The notes beneath the pieces were generated by a model. That model did no database searches, had not been told where the DNA came from, and saw nothing but the letters and a program-made list of their open reading frames with translations. A program made the translations under genes and the position numbers. A stretch of DNA of 24,901 nucleotides from CAXXOK01 sp964584315 (GTDB taxonomy: Bacteria > Bacillota > Clostridia > Christensenellales > Aristaeellaceae), in contig CAZOZO010000044.1 in NCBI GenBank assembly GCA_964584315.1, forward strand, positions 1 through 24,901. The letters are read 5' to 3'. Of the stretch, positions 15,717 to 23,057 are shown in pieces (the stretch's first letter is position 1; every line of letters begins with the position of its first letter).

Positions 15717-15745
15717 AGGATAACATGTGTACGGTCATTTGTCAA
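15717..15745 (-). promoter_or_regulatory. Promoter of the sugar-transporter operon
   Basis: On the minus strand, TTGACA (15740-15745), a 17-base spacer and TATCCT (15717-15722). The leader of about 80 bases contains the AraR-type operator and the ribosome site. It is the only good promoter found upstream of the four-gene operon. Confidence 0.75.
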
Positions 15746-15789
15746 TACAAAGGTCGCAGAATTTCCGAATACGACATCGTATCCACACA

Positions 15790-15890
15790 AGCGCCACAAA
15801 AAAGGCTGAAAAATGGCGCTTTTGCGCGTATACAAGTAGAGTACAACTTGGAGGGGAAAAAGTGCCTTGTTCACAAAAAGGCTGAAAAGG
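15790..15890. repeat. Short direct repeat CACAAAAA(A)GGCTGAAAA upstream of the sugar operon
   Basis: Two copies of about 17 bases (near 15796 and 15871), about 75 bases apart. The first lies in the loop of a longer hairpin (AAGCGCCA / TGGCGCTT, followed by TT) that could be a plus-strand terminator. Half-sites GTACAA and ATACAA lie between them (about 15835-15852) and might be additional regulator sites. Confidence 0.4.
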
Positions 15891-16103
15891 GCCGCATGGT
15901 ACGTACTAATTAACGTTATCTTCACTGCGCGCCTCTCGGCATCTTTTTGGCTACAATGAACGAAAACGGGGTGTGTTTCCCTGCGGTTTTGCTAAAATGA
16001 GGCCCTGCGTGTGCGGCGGCATGGCGCGAAGCGGATCGCGGCGCCCAAAACGGGGCAGATTTGAGCGGGTTGTTCTGACAGGAGCGGCCGCTCTGCGGTC
16101 TTT

Positions 16104-16215
16104 GGCACCGAAGATGAGCGTGCGGCCAGTGGCCGCTTCGCCAAAGGCGAAAGCGAATCGGAGGTGGCCAGCCTGACGAGCACAGGGCGCGGCAGCGCCT
16201 TGTGCGACGATCAGG
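16104..16215 (-). repeat. Dispersed repeat family, inverted copy
   Basis: Read on the minus strand this stretch matches the units at 23.0-23.4 kb. It has CCTGATCG at one end, then a GCCCTGTGC-T/C-TGTCAGGCTGGCCACC-type block, TTCGCTTTCGCCTT-GGCGAAGCGGCCAC and finally GCACGCTC-TCTTCGGTGCC. It lies between two copies of a 22-base direct repeat. Confidence 0.75.
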
Positions 16216-16432
16216 ATGGCGGGGCAGGGCGACGCGGCCGCTCTGCGGCCTTTGGGAGGGGGACTCTGTCCCCCTCCCAACCGCCCCCTTGGACGAGTTG
16301 GGTGCGTAAGGCAAGCAGGATGCATGTGCTACGGAATGCAAAGGGGGCGTTTGTGGTTTGCAAGCGTCAGGTCGGGCTGCATCGGTGCCTGAGAGTGGCG
16401 TAAGGTTTGAGGGTGTTATGTGGATAATGCAG

Positions 16433-16459
16433 AAAACCCGCCTGCAAGGGGCGGGCGGG
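16433..16459 (-). terminator. Terminator-like hairpin downstream of the PNPOx-like gene
   Basis: On the minus strand, CCCGCC (16450-16455) pairs with GGCGGG (16437-16442) and is followed by TTTT (16433-16436). It lies about 200 bases beyond the stop of the PNPOx-like gene, the nearest minus-strand gene. Confidence 0.5.
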
Positions 16460-16666
16460 AAAAGTGCGCGGTTTTGATATGGCGGGGTGCTTTTAAGCGA
16501 GGGGCGGAGTATCGCGGGGTGCGTTTGCGTAGTCATCGCTGCTCGCAGCGCAGCGCCGGAGACGCTGCCCGCTCGCTGGCGGGCATGGATGCGGCGGAGG
16601 GTCGCGGGGCCTGCATAGCAACGGCCATGATCCTTGAACCGTTGATGGGGGAGAGGTTTGGCGGCT

Positions 16667-17095
16667 TCAGCACAGCTCCGCCATGGGCGCCGTCTCATTG
16701 TGCAGGCCATGGTAGTAGTTGACGGTCTCGGGCGTAAACTCCAGCACCACATAGTCGTCATCCGTCACACCCTTGGGGTAGTACATCTCAAACCCGTCGC
16801 GCCACAGCAGTTCGCGGGCTTCGCGATCGTCACGCACGCGCATCGCGCCCGTGAACAGCGCGCCTTTGAAATTGCCTTCCTCGCAGTAGTACACGGCGGC
16901 TTTCGGGTTTTCAAGGAACTGCCTGGCCCGCCGCGAGCTTAAGTTGGTGGAGAAATACTGGCGCGCAAGGCTTTCGTGCTCCAGCACGAGCATGGCCTTC
17001 ACCTGCGGGAAACCCTGCCCGTCCACGGAGGCGACGTAGGCGATCTTCGCGTTTTCGCGCAGGGCTTTGATTTCGTTCCTCATTGCGTCATCCAT
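16667..17095 (-). CDS. Pyridoxamine 5'-phosphate oxidase-like FMN-binding protein
   Basis: 142 residues, ATG at 17095 with GGGAGG seven bases upstream. It has the split-barrel fold of the PNPOx-like family: KIAYVASVDGQGFPQVKAML at the start, then YFSTNLSSRRARQFLENPKA, AVYYCEEGNFKGALFTGAMR, DGFEMYYPKGVTDDDYVVLE and a terminal NYYHGLH. This layout is typical of short 'general stress protein 26'-type flavin proteins, which bind FMN or heme or reduce small substrates; it is too short to be the vitamin B6 enzyme PdxH. It starts 2 bases after the stop of the MarR gene, so the two are co-transcribed, and a MarR-controlled redox or stress function is likely. Confidence 0.88.
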   Translation of the reverse strand: MDDAMRNEIKALRENAKIAYVASVDGQGFPQVKAMLVLEHESLARQYFSTNLSSRRARQFLENPKAAVYYCEEGNFKGALFTGAMRVRDDREARELLWRDGFEMYYPKGVTDDDYVVLEFTPETVNYYHGLHNETAPMAELC

Positions 17096-17097
17096 GG

Positions 17098-17538
17098 TTA
17101 TGCCTCCCAATCGTACAGGTTTTGGAGCACGCGGCCCAATGCCGCCTCCAGCGCGGCCACCTCCGCATCGGTGAAACCCTTGTAGAAGATGCCGTTCATT
17201 GTTTCGGACACCGCGTCGTAATCCCCCTGCAAGCCGCGCGCCGCCTCGGTCAGGTGGATATCCACACGCCGCCGATCCGCGCTGTCCCCCGTGCGGCGGA
17301 TGTGGCCGGAGGCCTCCAGCCGGTCGAGCATGCCGGTCAGCGTGGTTTTGGCCAGACCCGTGCGGTGGGCCAGCTCGGTAATGGGCAGAGGGCTCTGCTG
17401 CCACAGCACGTAGAGGATGCGCCCCTGCGCGCCGTTGAATGCCACCACGCCCTGCCTGTCGAGCAGCCGCTCGAACACCCGGCCCTGCACCTGTTTGATT
17501 TGGCTTACAAGGAACCCGCCGTTGGTTTTGGCTTTCAA
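17098..17538 (-). CDS. MarR-family transcriptional regulator
   Basis: 146 residues from a TTG start at 17538 with AAGGGAGG seven bases upstream; upstream in-frame codons lack a ribosome site. The winged helix is clear: NGAQGRILYVLWQQSPLPIT, ELAHRTGLAKTTLTGMLDRL, then SGHIRRTGDSADRRRVDIHL with the wing motif DRRRV. C-terminal helices (EVAALEAALGRVLQNLYDW) form the dimer. Such proteins repress their own operon and respond to phenolics, oxidants or drugs. The downstream gene is a PNPOx-like flavin protein only 2 bases away. A palindrome overlaps its promoter, consistent with autorepression. Confidence 0.92.
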   Translation of the reverse strand: MKAKTNGGFLVSQIKQVQGRVFERLLDRQGVVAFNGAQGRILYVLWQQSPLPITELAHRTGLAKTTLTGMLDRLEASGHIRRTGDSADRRRVDIHLTEAARGLQGDYDAVSETMNGIFYKGFTDAEVAALEAALGRVLQNLYDWEA

Positions 17539-17559
17539 GGCCTGGCCTCCCTTCGGTGT

Positions 17560-17599
17560 TTGTACGATAGAGTATAGTCCTATATAGTACAATTGTCAA
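17560..17599 (-). promoter_or_regulatory. MarR operon promoter with overlapping palindrome
   Basis: On the minus strand, TTGACA (17594-17599), a 17-base spacer and TATACT (17571-17576). A palindrome with arms TTGTACGATA (17560-17569) and TATAGTACAA (17583-17592) flanks the -10 box and fills the spacer. A dimeric repressor bound here would exclude RNA polymerase, so it is the probable MarR operator. Confidence 0.75.
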
Positions 17600-17942
17600 G
17601 AGAGAGGTGATTGCAATTCAATCGAAACTGGTAGAAAATGGCGTGTAGGGAGCGCCTGGGGAAGGGTGAGTTTTCCCTCCGGCGACTTGACAGGGAAAAC
17701 CCCCATGGCATGCAATGACCAGCGGCATCCCATACGTTTATCGCGCAGCAGGATAAAGCGCCCGATTTCTGCGTTGAATACGGGCGACAAATGACCGGTC
17801 ATAGATTCGATTGCCTGAAGAAATGACCAATGCACAGGCAGCGCGCGTGCTCGCGCAAGCGCATCCGTATTGAGCATATCTTTCAGGCTTTACTTGGTTG
17901 CTTTATTCTGCCCATCTGTTTTCTGGAGGTTCGCCTGCGTGT
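17600..17942. other. Intergenic region at the edge of the low-GC island
   Basis: No gene is convincing. A minus-strand frame from an ATG at 17877 (93 residues) has no ribosome site and no recognised family, and its end overlaps the MarR promoter. On the plus strand a short frame reads RACSRKRIRIEHIF, which loosely recalls the end of a transposase but stops soon on both sides. A degenerate mobile-element remnant is possible but unproven. Confidence 0.3.
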
Positions 17943-19934
17943 TCAGTTCGCTACATAAGGGGCCAAGGCCGCGGTATCCGTATCAAGTTTCTGAAACGAC
18001 GTTATTTTGTTATCCGTGTAGATGATTTGATACATGGTACCTGCGGATGTGCCCTGCGAGAAATATTCCGGCATCTGCTCCTTGGCCGCATCCACATCGA
18101 CAACGAAATAGATGTACATGCAATGCGATGCTGCTAGCGTATCAATGAAAACCTGTTTGGCTTTTGCGATCGCTTCGGGCGTCACGTCCACCCCGCGTCC
18201 GCTGGGTATACTGATCATGGATGCACCCAAACCATAGAGTTCTACAAAAATCGTATCGCTGAGAAGATCGAAATAAATACGATGGTGGCGAATATCATAG
18301 TCATCTTGTGCGAAAGCCAAATATACACTTGTCCTCCTTCTGCCTGTGCTTCTTCCACTCTTCTCTACTGCGGTTTCGATAATGCGCGCATGGACGGCAG
18401 ACTCGCTTGCTACGGGCATTTGGACCGGTTTGATGTATACGGGGAACAACGTGACGATCAAGACCACAGCAACTGCCATATTCACTTTGACCCACCGTGA
18501 TTGCTTATAGGCTGCGCTAATTTGATCAGGCCCTGCATTCCCTATGCAGCAAATAAGCAGGGTGATATTGGCTTGCAGAATCGTAGCAGCGTATCGCTCA
18601 AAACTGGGCATGGCTTTTTGATAGGAAAAAAGATATGTCATATAGATACCAATAAAGTATAATAAATTCGAAATCAATAGAGCTACAAGAATCCTTTTTA
18701 CATCTTTGCGCCTTTCTTTGGGATATATCAAATAGGCAAGCAAGGCAAAAACTCCGCATATCAGTTCCGTAAATAAGACACTCAAGCCGAACACGCCAAT
18801 GGAATACTTCAGCAGCAGCGTATGCAGCACACTTCTGGAGACGAGCTCATTTAAAAACGCCAGCGTATATTGCGGGTCGAACGAGAAGTTTCGAAAATCA
18901 AAAGCATAAATGCTGACAACACCGTACCGTGTGATGGTGATACGCCAGAGCAAATAGAACCCGATCGCACAAGTTGCGGCAATCAGATATCGGATTCTCA
19001 AACGGCTGCTGCCCTTGTTTTGAAACAGACTTCGATTGTGATTCTTTTCGATGAAGGCCGACATTGCAAGGGCCATGACCGCTAGCGTGGCACCTGCATC
19101 CTTCATCAGCATCAAGGCGCCAAGCCCTAAAGCAAGGCGGATGGTTGCGTACAAGTCCGAAAAACCCTCCTGAAAAGCTAAAAACAAGCAGTAGGAAAAC
19201 AGCAATCCCAACAACGGGTCAACATAAAGCGTGCGATACATATAGAGCGCATCAAAACCACTGTTGGAAAAAAGCATTGGAACGATTGGAACACTTACCG
19301 CCAGGAGGATGATCCACCACCAATTCTTCCATCGAAAATTTTTCAACGCCGGAAGCAGCGTTGAGATCGCAAAAATGCCATATGACCAAAAAAGCTTGGC
19401 TTCAACAAAGCCGCCATTGAGCTTTTGCATGAAATACTGAAAAAGAGCCATTCCAGGCGGATATGATTGCATAATGTCATAGATCAATGCATCAGGGCCA
19501 AGTTGAAGCTGGTTGGTAAAATACAGGGCTTTGGGATACGCTGCCCATAATCGCAACTCATCCCAGTTAGTGACAAGATTGTTGCGCGTTAGTAAATCTA
19601 AAGCCAGAAAAAGAAAGGTGAAGATTGCCATCCCCGGGGTAAGGAGCTGTTTTGCATAGCGCCGCAAAACACCGACTTCCTTTTTCACCAAACCTCGGTG
19701 CACGGCAAGGCAAGCCGCATAGATGTATATAGCGGCAATCATTCCCAATGTGATATAATATCCGATCAGCAGTGCGTTTGATATGTAAAATAAGTACAAT
19801 ATGCCAATGATCGATGTAATGGTAAAGGGGACGGCTTCTTCTGCCTTTCGTTTGGTATGGATAACCGTTACCATACTTCCAGAACATATGGATAGATATA
19901 TCAGAACCAGATGCACGGAATCATCTACTTTCAT
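17943..19934 (-). CDS. Large polytopic membrane protein, GT-C glycosyltransferase-like
   Basis: 663 residues with about 12 membrane segments in the first ~515 residues and a soluble C-terminal part. A conserved-looking acidic motif, NWDELRLW (residues 123-130), lies in the first large loop after a membrane helix, followed by AAYPKALYF and SYPPGMALFQYFMQKL. This is the placement of the catalytic Asp/Glu in GT-C transferases that use lipid-linked sugars, so a role in decorating wall or surface polymer is likely. The exact family was not recognised. The start (ATG 19934) has no clear ribosome site. Base composition is clearly lower in GC than the neighbours, a sign of transfer. No partner genes of a polysaccharide cluster are present. 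Confidence 0.75.
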   Translation of the reverse strand: MKVDDSVHLVLIYLSICSGSMVTVIHTKRKAEEAVPFTITSIIGILYLFYISNALLIGYYITLGMIAAIYIYAACLAVHRGLVKKEVGVLRRYAKQLLTPGMAIFTFLFLALDLLTRNNLVTNWDELRLWAAYPKALYFTNQLQLGPDALIYDIMQSYPPGMALFQYFMQKLNGGFVEAKLFWSYGIFAISTLLPALKNFRWKNWWWIILLAVSVPIVPMLFSNSGFDALYMYRTLYVDPLLGLLFSYCLFLAFQEGFSDLYATIRLALGLGALMLMKDAGATLAVMALAMSAFIEKNHNRSLFQNKGSSRLRIRYLIAATCAIGFYLLWRITITRYGVVSIYAFDFRNFSFDPQYTLAFLNELVSRSVLHTLLLKYSIGVFGLSVLFTELICGVFALLAYLIYPKERRKDVKRILVALLISNLLYFIGIYMTYLFSYQKAMPSFERYAATILQANITLLICCIGNAGPDQISAAYKQSRWVKVNMAVAVVLIVTLFPVYIKPVQMPVASESAVHARIIETAVEKSGRSTGRRRTSVYLAFAQDDYDIRHHRIYFDLLSDTIFVELYGLGASMISIPSGRGVDVTPEAIAKAKQVFIDTLAASHCMYIYFVVDVDAAKEQMPEYFSQGTSAGTMYQIIYTDNKITSFQKLDTDTAALAPYVAN

Positions 19935-20327
19935 TGACGCAATGTCTTGGCAAAGGACAAATGCGGCTCATTGATACATGCAGGGGCTCAGGAGAAACAA
20001 AGCGGTCAACGATTGGCAAAACGGCGATACCGACACCCGCTGCCAGCGGGAACCTGCCTTTCCTGTAACTGATTATACCAAAACACCGAGGCATGCGGAA
20101 GTGGATCGGCCACACTGAACGCGATGGAAAACGGACCAAAGCAGAATGACAAGGGAGTAAGCAAGAGTGATTCCGGATCACGGAGGATGTGTCAGGGGAT
20201 ACGCACAATACAGTCGCGTTCCGACCAACGTCCACAAAGCGCTTGAGCGCGATCAAATCCTGAAGGATACGGCAAGGCTGGCGGCAACAGGTAAACAACA
20301 GGAGAAAACGCCTCTTTGCCATTCGCC
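19935..20327. other. Leader and spacer upstream of the membrane protein
   Basis: On the minus strand an extended -10 box, TGG-TATAAT (20072-20080), could drive the membrane-protein gene with a leader of about 130 bases; no good -35 is present. The leader holds a small hairpin CCCGCTG/CAGCGGG (20037-20051). The 137-codon minus frame through here lacks a ribosome site and looks non-coding. Nothing else was seen. Confidence 0.4.
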
Positions 20328-20356
20328 TTGACATTCACGAACGGTTATCATACAAT
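20328..20356 (+). promoter_or_regulatory. Promoter of the tRNA-Arg gene
   Basis: TTGACA (20328-20333), exactly 17 bases, TACAAT (20351-20356), placing the transcription start just before the tRNA 5' end at 20372. Confidence 0.8.
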
Positions 20357-20371
20357 GGTTTCCGTTCCCGT

Positions 20372-20448
20372 GCGCTTATAGCTCAGCAGGATAGAGCGTC
20401 CGCCTCCTAAGCGGAAGGCCCCGCGTTCGAATCGCGGTAGGCGCGCCA
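20372..20448 (+). tRNA. tRNA-Arg, anticodon CCT
   Basis: A 77-base cloverleaf. The acceptor stem GCGCTTA pairs with TAGGCGC. The D arm carries GCTCAGCAGGATAGAGC, the anticodon stem is TCCGC/GCGGA with loop CTCCTAA (anticodon CCT at 20406-20408, reading AGG), and the T arm is CCGCG-TTCGAAT-CGCGG. CCA is encoded (20446-20448). tRNA-Arg(CCT) is a frequent integration site for islands and phages, and the low-GC segment ends just upstream of it, but no second copy of its 3' end was found in the window. Confidence 0.95.
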
Positions 20449-20451
20449 ATG

Positions 20452-20490
20452 AAAAGCCCTTGCAGTTTGTGCTTTGCAAGGGTTTTTTCT
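20452..20490 (+). terminator. Terminator of the tRNA gene
   Basis: CCCTTGCA (20457-20464) pairs with TGCAAGGG (20475-20482), followed by TTTTTTCTTTT. It starts within ten bases of the tRNA end. Confidence 0.85.
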
Positions 20491-20738
20491 TTTGATGGCG
20501 CGGCTTTCTCCTTCTGTTTCATGCTTTGTATTCTCCGGCGGGTTCAACAAGGGTTCAACATCATCCGTTGCATGTGCGCTTCCAATCCTTACATTCGTAG
20601 CCCCAGGTTACGTCCCCCGTCCCCGCGCCTCGAAAAGTAACCGCAAAAAACGATGTTCGATGCCTGTTTTGTAACCGTCCATGTAATCCGCGCTCGTTAT
20701 ACTGAGCCCGTACAATAACGAAACGAGGGGTAAACAAC
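20491..20738. other. Intergenic region with an 11-base tandem repeat
   Basis: It contains two tandem copies of GGGTTCAACAW (20540-20561). Two -10-like boxes, TATACT (20698-20703) and TACAAT (20711-20716), lie upstream of the next gene, neither with a good -35. No gene is supported here. Confidence 0.4.
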
Positions 20739-21764
20739 ATGGTCGTCAACAGCTTGCTGGTACTGGCGCTCGCTCTCCTGTTCGGCTTCCCGGGCATCAC
20801 CGCAGATGTGCAGCAGGGCGCGGTACCGGTGGACGAGTCCGCCTATGTGGAGATTATCGACGCACCGGTGCCGCTTGCAGGCCCGCAGGGTAACGGCACA
20901 GTGGGCGGCACGCGACCGACCGGCGCCGCCGCGACCCAGACGGTTGCCACCCCGACTCCGACCCCGACCCCCACGCCCACTGCCGCGCCGGGTACCACAG
21001 CGCCTGCCACGCAGCCGACTGTGCAGCCCACGACCGAGCCCGCCGCGCCCACGCAGACGCCCGAGAGCCCCGCGCCCGGCAGCGATGTAACCGAAGAACC
21101 CCCCGCCGAGGAATCGCCCACGCAAGCTCCCCCCACGGAGCAGCCCTCCACGGAGCCGCCTGCCACCGAGGAACCGCCCGCCGAGGAGCCCGCCCCTGTG
21201 GTGCTCAGCGTGGCGCAGCGCCTGCTGGAGCGCACCTACGCATTGCTCGCGCAGTACAACGCCGCCCCCACCGCCAAGGATAAGAAGGCCGTGCTGGAGG
21301 CCCCCAACTATTCGCTGGGCAACGATGCCTTCCGCACCAAGCTGCTCAAGGATATGGGCGGCCAGTGGGAGCAGGTGGAGGAGGAGGTCGTGGAGGCGAC
21401 GCAGTACCAGCAGGGCAAAACACTCTACGCGCAGGTGTACATGAGCGGCGCTTCGAGCGATTTCCAGCCCGTGGTATACGCCACCCAGAACGCGGATCGC
21501 ACGGGCAACCAGTGGGCCACCAACCTTGTCTACGACGAGGAGACCGCCACCTGGATGGAATACACCAAGAAGCACCCCTACAACGACAGCCGCGTTGGCT
21601 ACGGCATGACCGCGCTTAATAAGGAAGGTTCGCTGGAGACCCTTCAGGAGACCATGGAGACCGACCCCAACTGGCAGCCGGTGGTCGTGCCGGAGGAAAC
21701 CCTGACCGATGCGCCCGCCGCCGATGCGCCGGTGGAAACGCCCCCCGAAACCCCCGCGCCGTAA
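20739..21764 (+). CDS. Secreted Pro/Thr-rich protein of unknown function
   Basis: 341 residues, ATG at 20739 with GAGGGG eight bases upstream. A hydrophobic N-terminus (MVVNSLLVLALALLFGFPGI) serves as signal or anchor. Residues about 66-155 are a low-complexity linker of TPTPTPTPTP, QPTVQPTTEP and EEPPAEE-like units. A folded part of about 160 residues follows, starting SVAQRLLERTYALLAQYNA and holding WEQVEEEVVEATQYQQGKTL and YTKKHPYNDSRVGYGMTALN. It ends in another Pro-rich tail. No family was recognised. The linker resembles those of the large SH3 protein in the same window, so it is probably also wall-associated. It stands alone between terminators. Confidence 0.85.
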   Translation: MVVNSLLVLALALLFGFPGITADVQQGAVPVDESAYVEIIDAPVPLAGPQGNGTVGGTRPTGAAATQTVATPTPTPTPTPTAAPGTTAPATQPTVQPTTEPAAPTQTPESPAPGSDVTEEPPAEESPTQAPPTEQPSTEPPATEEPPAEEPAPVVLSVAQRLLERTYALLAQYNAAPTAKDKKAVLEAPNYSLGNDAFRTKLLKDMGGQWEQVEEEVVEATQYQQGKTLYAQVYMSGASSDFQPVVYATQNADRTGNQWATNLVYDEETATWMEYTKKHPYNDSRVGYGMTALNKEGSLETLQETMETDPNWQPVVVPEETLTDAPAADAPVETPPETPAP

Positions 21765-21799
21765 CGCCGACCCGATGCGCCGCCCGAGCGGCAACGTAA

Positions 21800-21829
21800 A
21801 GCCCGCAGGTTGATCCTGCGGGCTGTTTT
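21800..21829 (+). terminator. Terminator of the secreted Pro/Thr-rich protein
   Basis: AGCCCGCAGG / CCTGCGGGCT with a 5-base loop, followed by GTTTT, 36 bases after the stop codon. Confidence 0.85.
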
Positions 21830-22059
21830 GATGCGTGCTGACGGATGCGCGGCGGATATGGTCGCCGCAGGCCGTGCGAAACCATGGCCATGTCCAGCGC
21901 GGGGGAACGTGCGCGCAAGGCAAGGCTTGGCGCCGCAGGGCAACGTTGCCGGTTGCGGGCGGCAAACTGCCGGTTGCGTGCATCGCGGCAAGGGCACCCG
22001 CCTTCGTCCGGTGATGATGGAAGCGGGTCATGCGCCGTGGGCAACCCTGCGCTTTTCCG

Positions 22060-22425
22060 TCAGGCTTTGCACAGGCAGAACGGGTGGCCCGCCGGGTCGA
22101 TCATGGTGATGAAGTCGTCGCCGCCGTACTGCTCGCCCGCGATGCCCGCGCCCAGCTCGATGGCCCGCACCACGCCCGCAGCAAGGTCGGGGGCCTGAAA
22201 GTCAAAGTGCATCTGCTTTTGCTGCTTGCCCGCTTCCTCCGGCCACACGGGGGGCACGTAGTCCTCCTCCTGCGCAAACAGGAACACGACGTCCTCGGCC
22301 GAGCGCACGGCGGGCATCCCGTACAGCTCGCATATCTCCCATCCCAGCAGCGCGCTGTAGAACGCCTGCAAGGCTTTGGCGTCGGCACAGTCCACCATGA
22401 CATTTCCCAGTTTGTATCCTGGCAT
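22060..22425 (-). CDS. VOC-family (glyoxalase-like) protein
   Basis: 121 residues, ATG at 22425 with GGGGAGGG seven bases upstream. It has one vicinal-oxygen-chelate module pair: GYKLGNVMVDCADAKALQAF, then FYSALLGWEI, and the second half QMHFDFQAPDLAAGVVRAIE followed by GAGIAGEQYGGDDFITMIDP and AGHPFCLC. It belongs to the common glyoxalase-like group with the DPAGHPFCL ending. Members bind a metal or antibiotic or act as dioxygenases, so no substrate can be named. It is a single gene with an extended -10 promoter (TGC-TATACT on the minus strand, 22613-22621). Confidence 0.88.
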   Translation of the reverse strand: MPGYKLGNVMVDCADAKALQAFYSALLGWEICELYGMPAVRSAEDVVFLFAQEEDYVPPVWPEEAGKQQKQMHFDFQAPDLAAGVVRAIELGAGIAGEQYGGDDFITMIDPAGHPFCLCKA

Positions 22426-22612
22426 CGATATACCCTCCCCTGATGTTTTGCATGATATTTGGCTGGTCAGGTCTGGCGGCTTGCACGCCGGCGCATGGCT
22501 GTTACCCATCCGCGGGTGCGGTGCGCGCGTCGGTGGGTGACGCATGCAGTGCCCGCGCAGGTGGAGACGGACCGATTTGCCGCCACAGGCTGCAAGCCCC
22601 CTTTGCGGATTC

Positions 22613-22621
22613 AGTATAGCA
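22613..22621 (-). promoter_or_regulatory. Extended -10 promoter of the VOC gene
   Basis: On the minus strand, TGC-TATACT in an AT-rich stretch about 190 bases upstream of the VOC start; no clear -35. The TGn extension makes it plausible. Confidence 0.45.
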
Positions 22622-22801
22622 TATTTTTAGAATTACGAATATATGTTCGCGTATGTTTTGCGGAGAAAATTTACGGCGGGGTTTCTCTTGTTTTTGCTAA
22701 CGACGAGCGGTGACGTTGCCTGCTGGGCGCTTGTTTCTCTGTGGCGCCAACTTGTCGTCGGGGGTGTGGTTGGGCGAGGAAGCAAGCCTGGCGCATGGTG
22801 T

Positions 22802-22905
22802 CGCTCGCATCGCAGCGCCTGCGGCGCTGACCGCTCGCTTGCGGTTTTCGTTGCGGCGTGGGGCCTCCGGCGTGCAGGGGTTTCCTCCCTGCACCCTGAC
22901 GAGGG
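22802..22905 (+). repeat. Dispersed intergenic repeat, copy 2
   Basis: Bases 22802-22840 are identical over 39 positions to 10241-10279. Both copies continue into a related GC-rich stretch and a CCCTGCACCC motif (here 22887-22896). This copy leads into the tandem repeat block that follows. Confidence 0.7.
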
Positions 22906-22980
22906 CCAATGTCCGGTCGGTTTGATCGTCGCGCATGGCACTCCCGTGCCCCACGCTCGTCAAAACTCACTCCCGCCAGC

Positions 22981-23057
22981 CTGATCGGTGCACAGGTCAC
23001 TACCGTGCCCTGTGCTTGTCAGGCTGGCCACCTTCGTTTCGCTCACGGCTTCGCTGT
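22981..23057 (+). repeat. Repeat family, partial copy
   Basis: It shares CTGATCGGTGCAC, then GCCCTGTGCTTGTCAGGCTG and GCCACCTTCGTTTCGCT with the full units downstream, then breaks off and runs into the CTTCGGCCCTGCCTGC start of the next unit. Confidence 0.65.

Larger units (their letters stand above)
15891..16666. other. Long intergenic region built of repeats and hairpins
   Basis: No gene is supported over about 770 bases; the open frames here have no ribosome site and reflect GC-rich repeat sequence. It contains an inverted copy of the 16-23 kb repeat family (16104-16215), a 22-base direct repeat GCGGCCGCTCTGCGGYCTTTGG (16084-16105 and 16234-16255, one mismatch), a hairpin GGGAGGGGGA / TCCCCCTCCC (16255-16279), a degenerate copy of the 39-bp repeat (about 16537-16580) and a minus-strand terminator (16433-16459). 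Confidence 0.5.

Noticed and set aside
17596..17877. A 93-residue minus-strand ORF in the spacer before the MarR operon
   Set aside because: No ribosome site, no family resemblance, and its end overlaps the -35 region of the MarR promoter.
17800..17950. Transposase end (RKRIRIEHIF) on the plus strand
   Set aside because: Only about 38 codons are open, with stops upstream and no catalytic residues or terminal inverted repeats; kept only as a weak possibility.
20372..20561. Phage attachment site at tRNA-Arg with the GGGTTCAACA repeats as att core
   Set aside because: The repeats are in tandem and not a copy of the tRNA end; no integrase or second copy is present in the window.
22643..22984. 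A 113-codon plus-strand ORF with a hydrophobic start
   Set aside because: Its second half is encoded by the dispersed repeat and there is no ribosome site; similar frames appear in every repeat copy.
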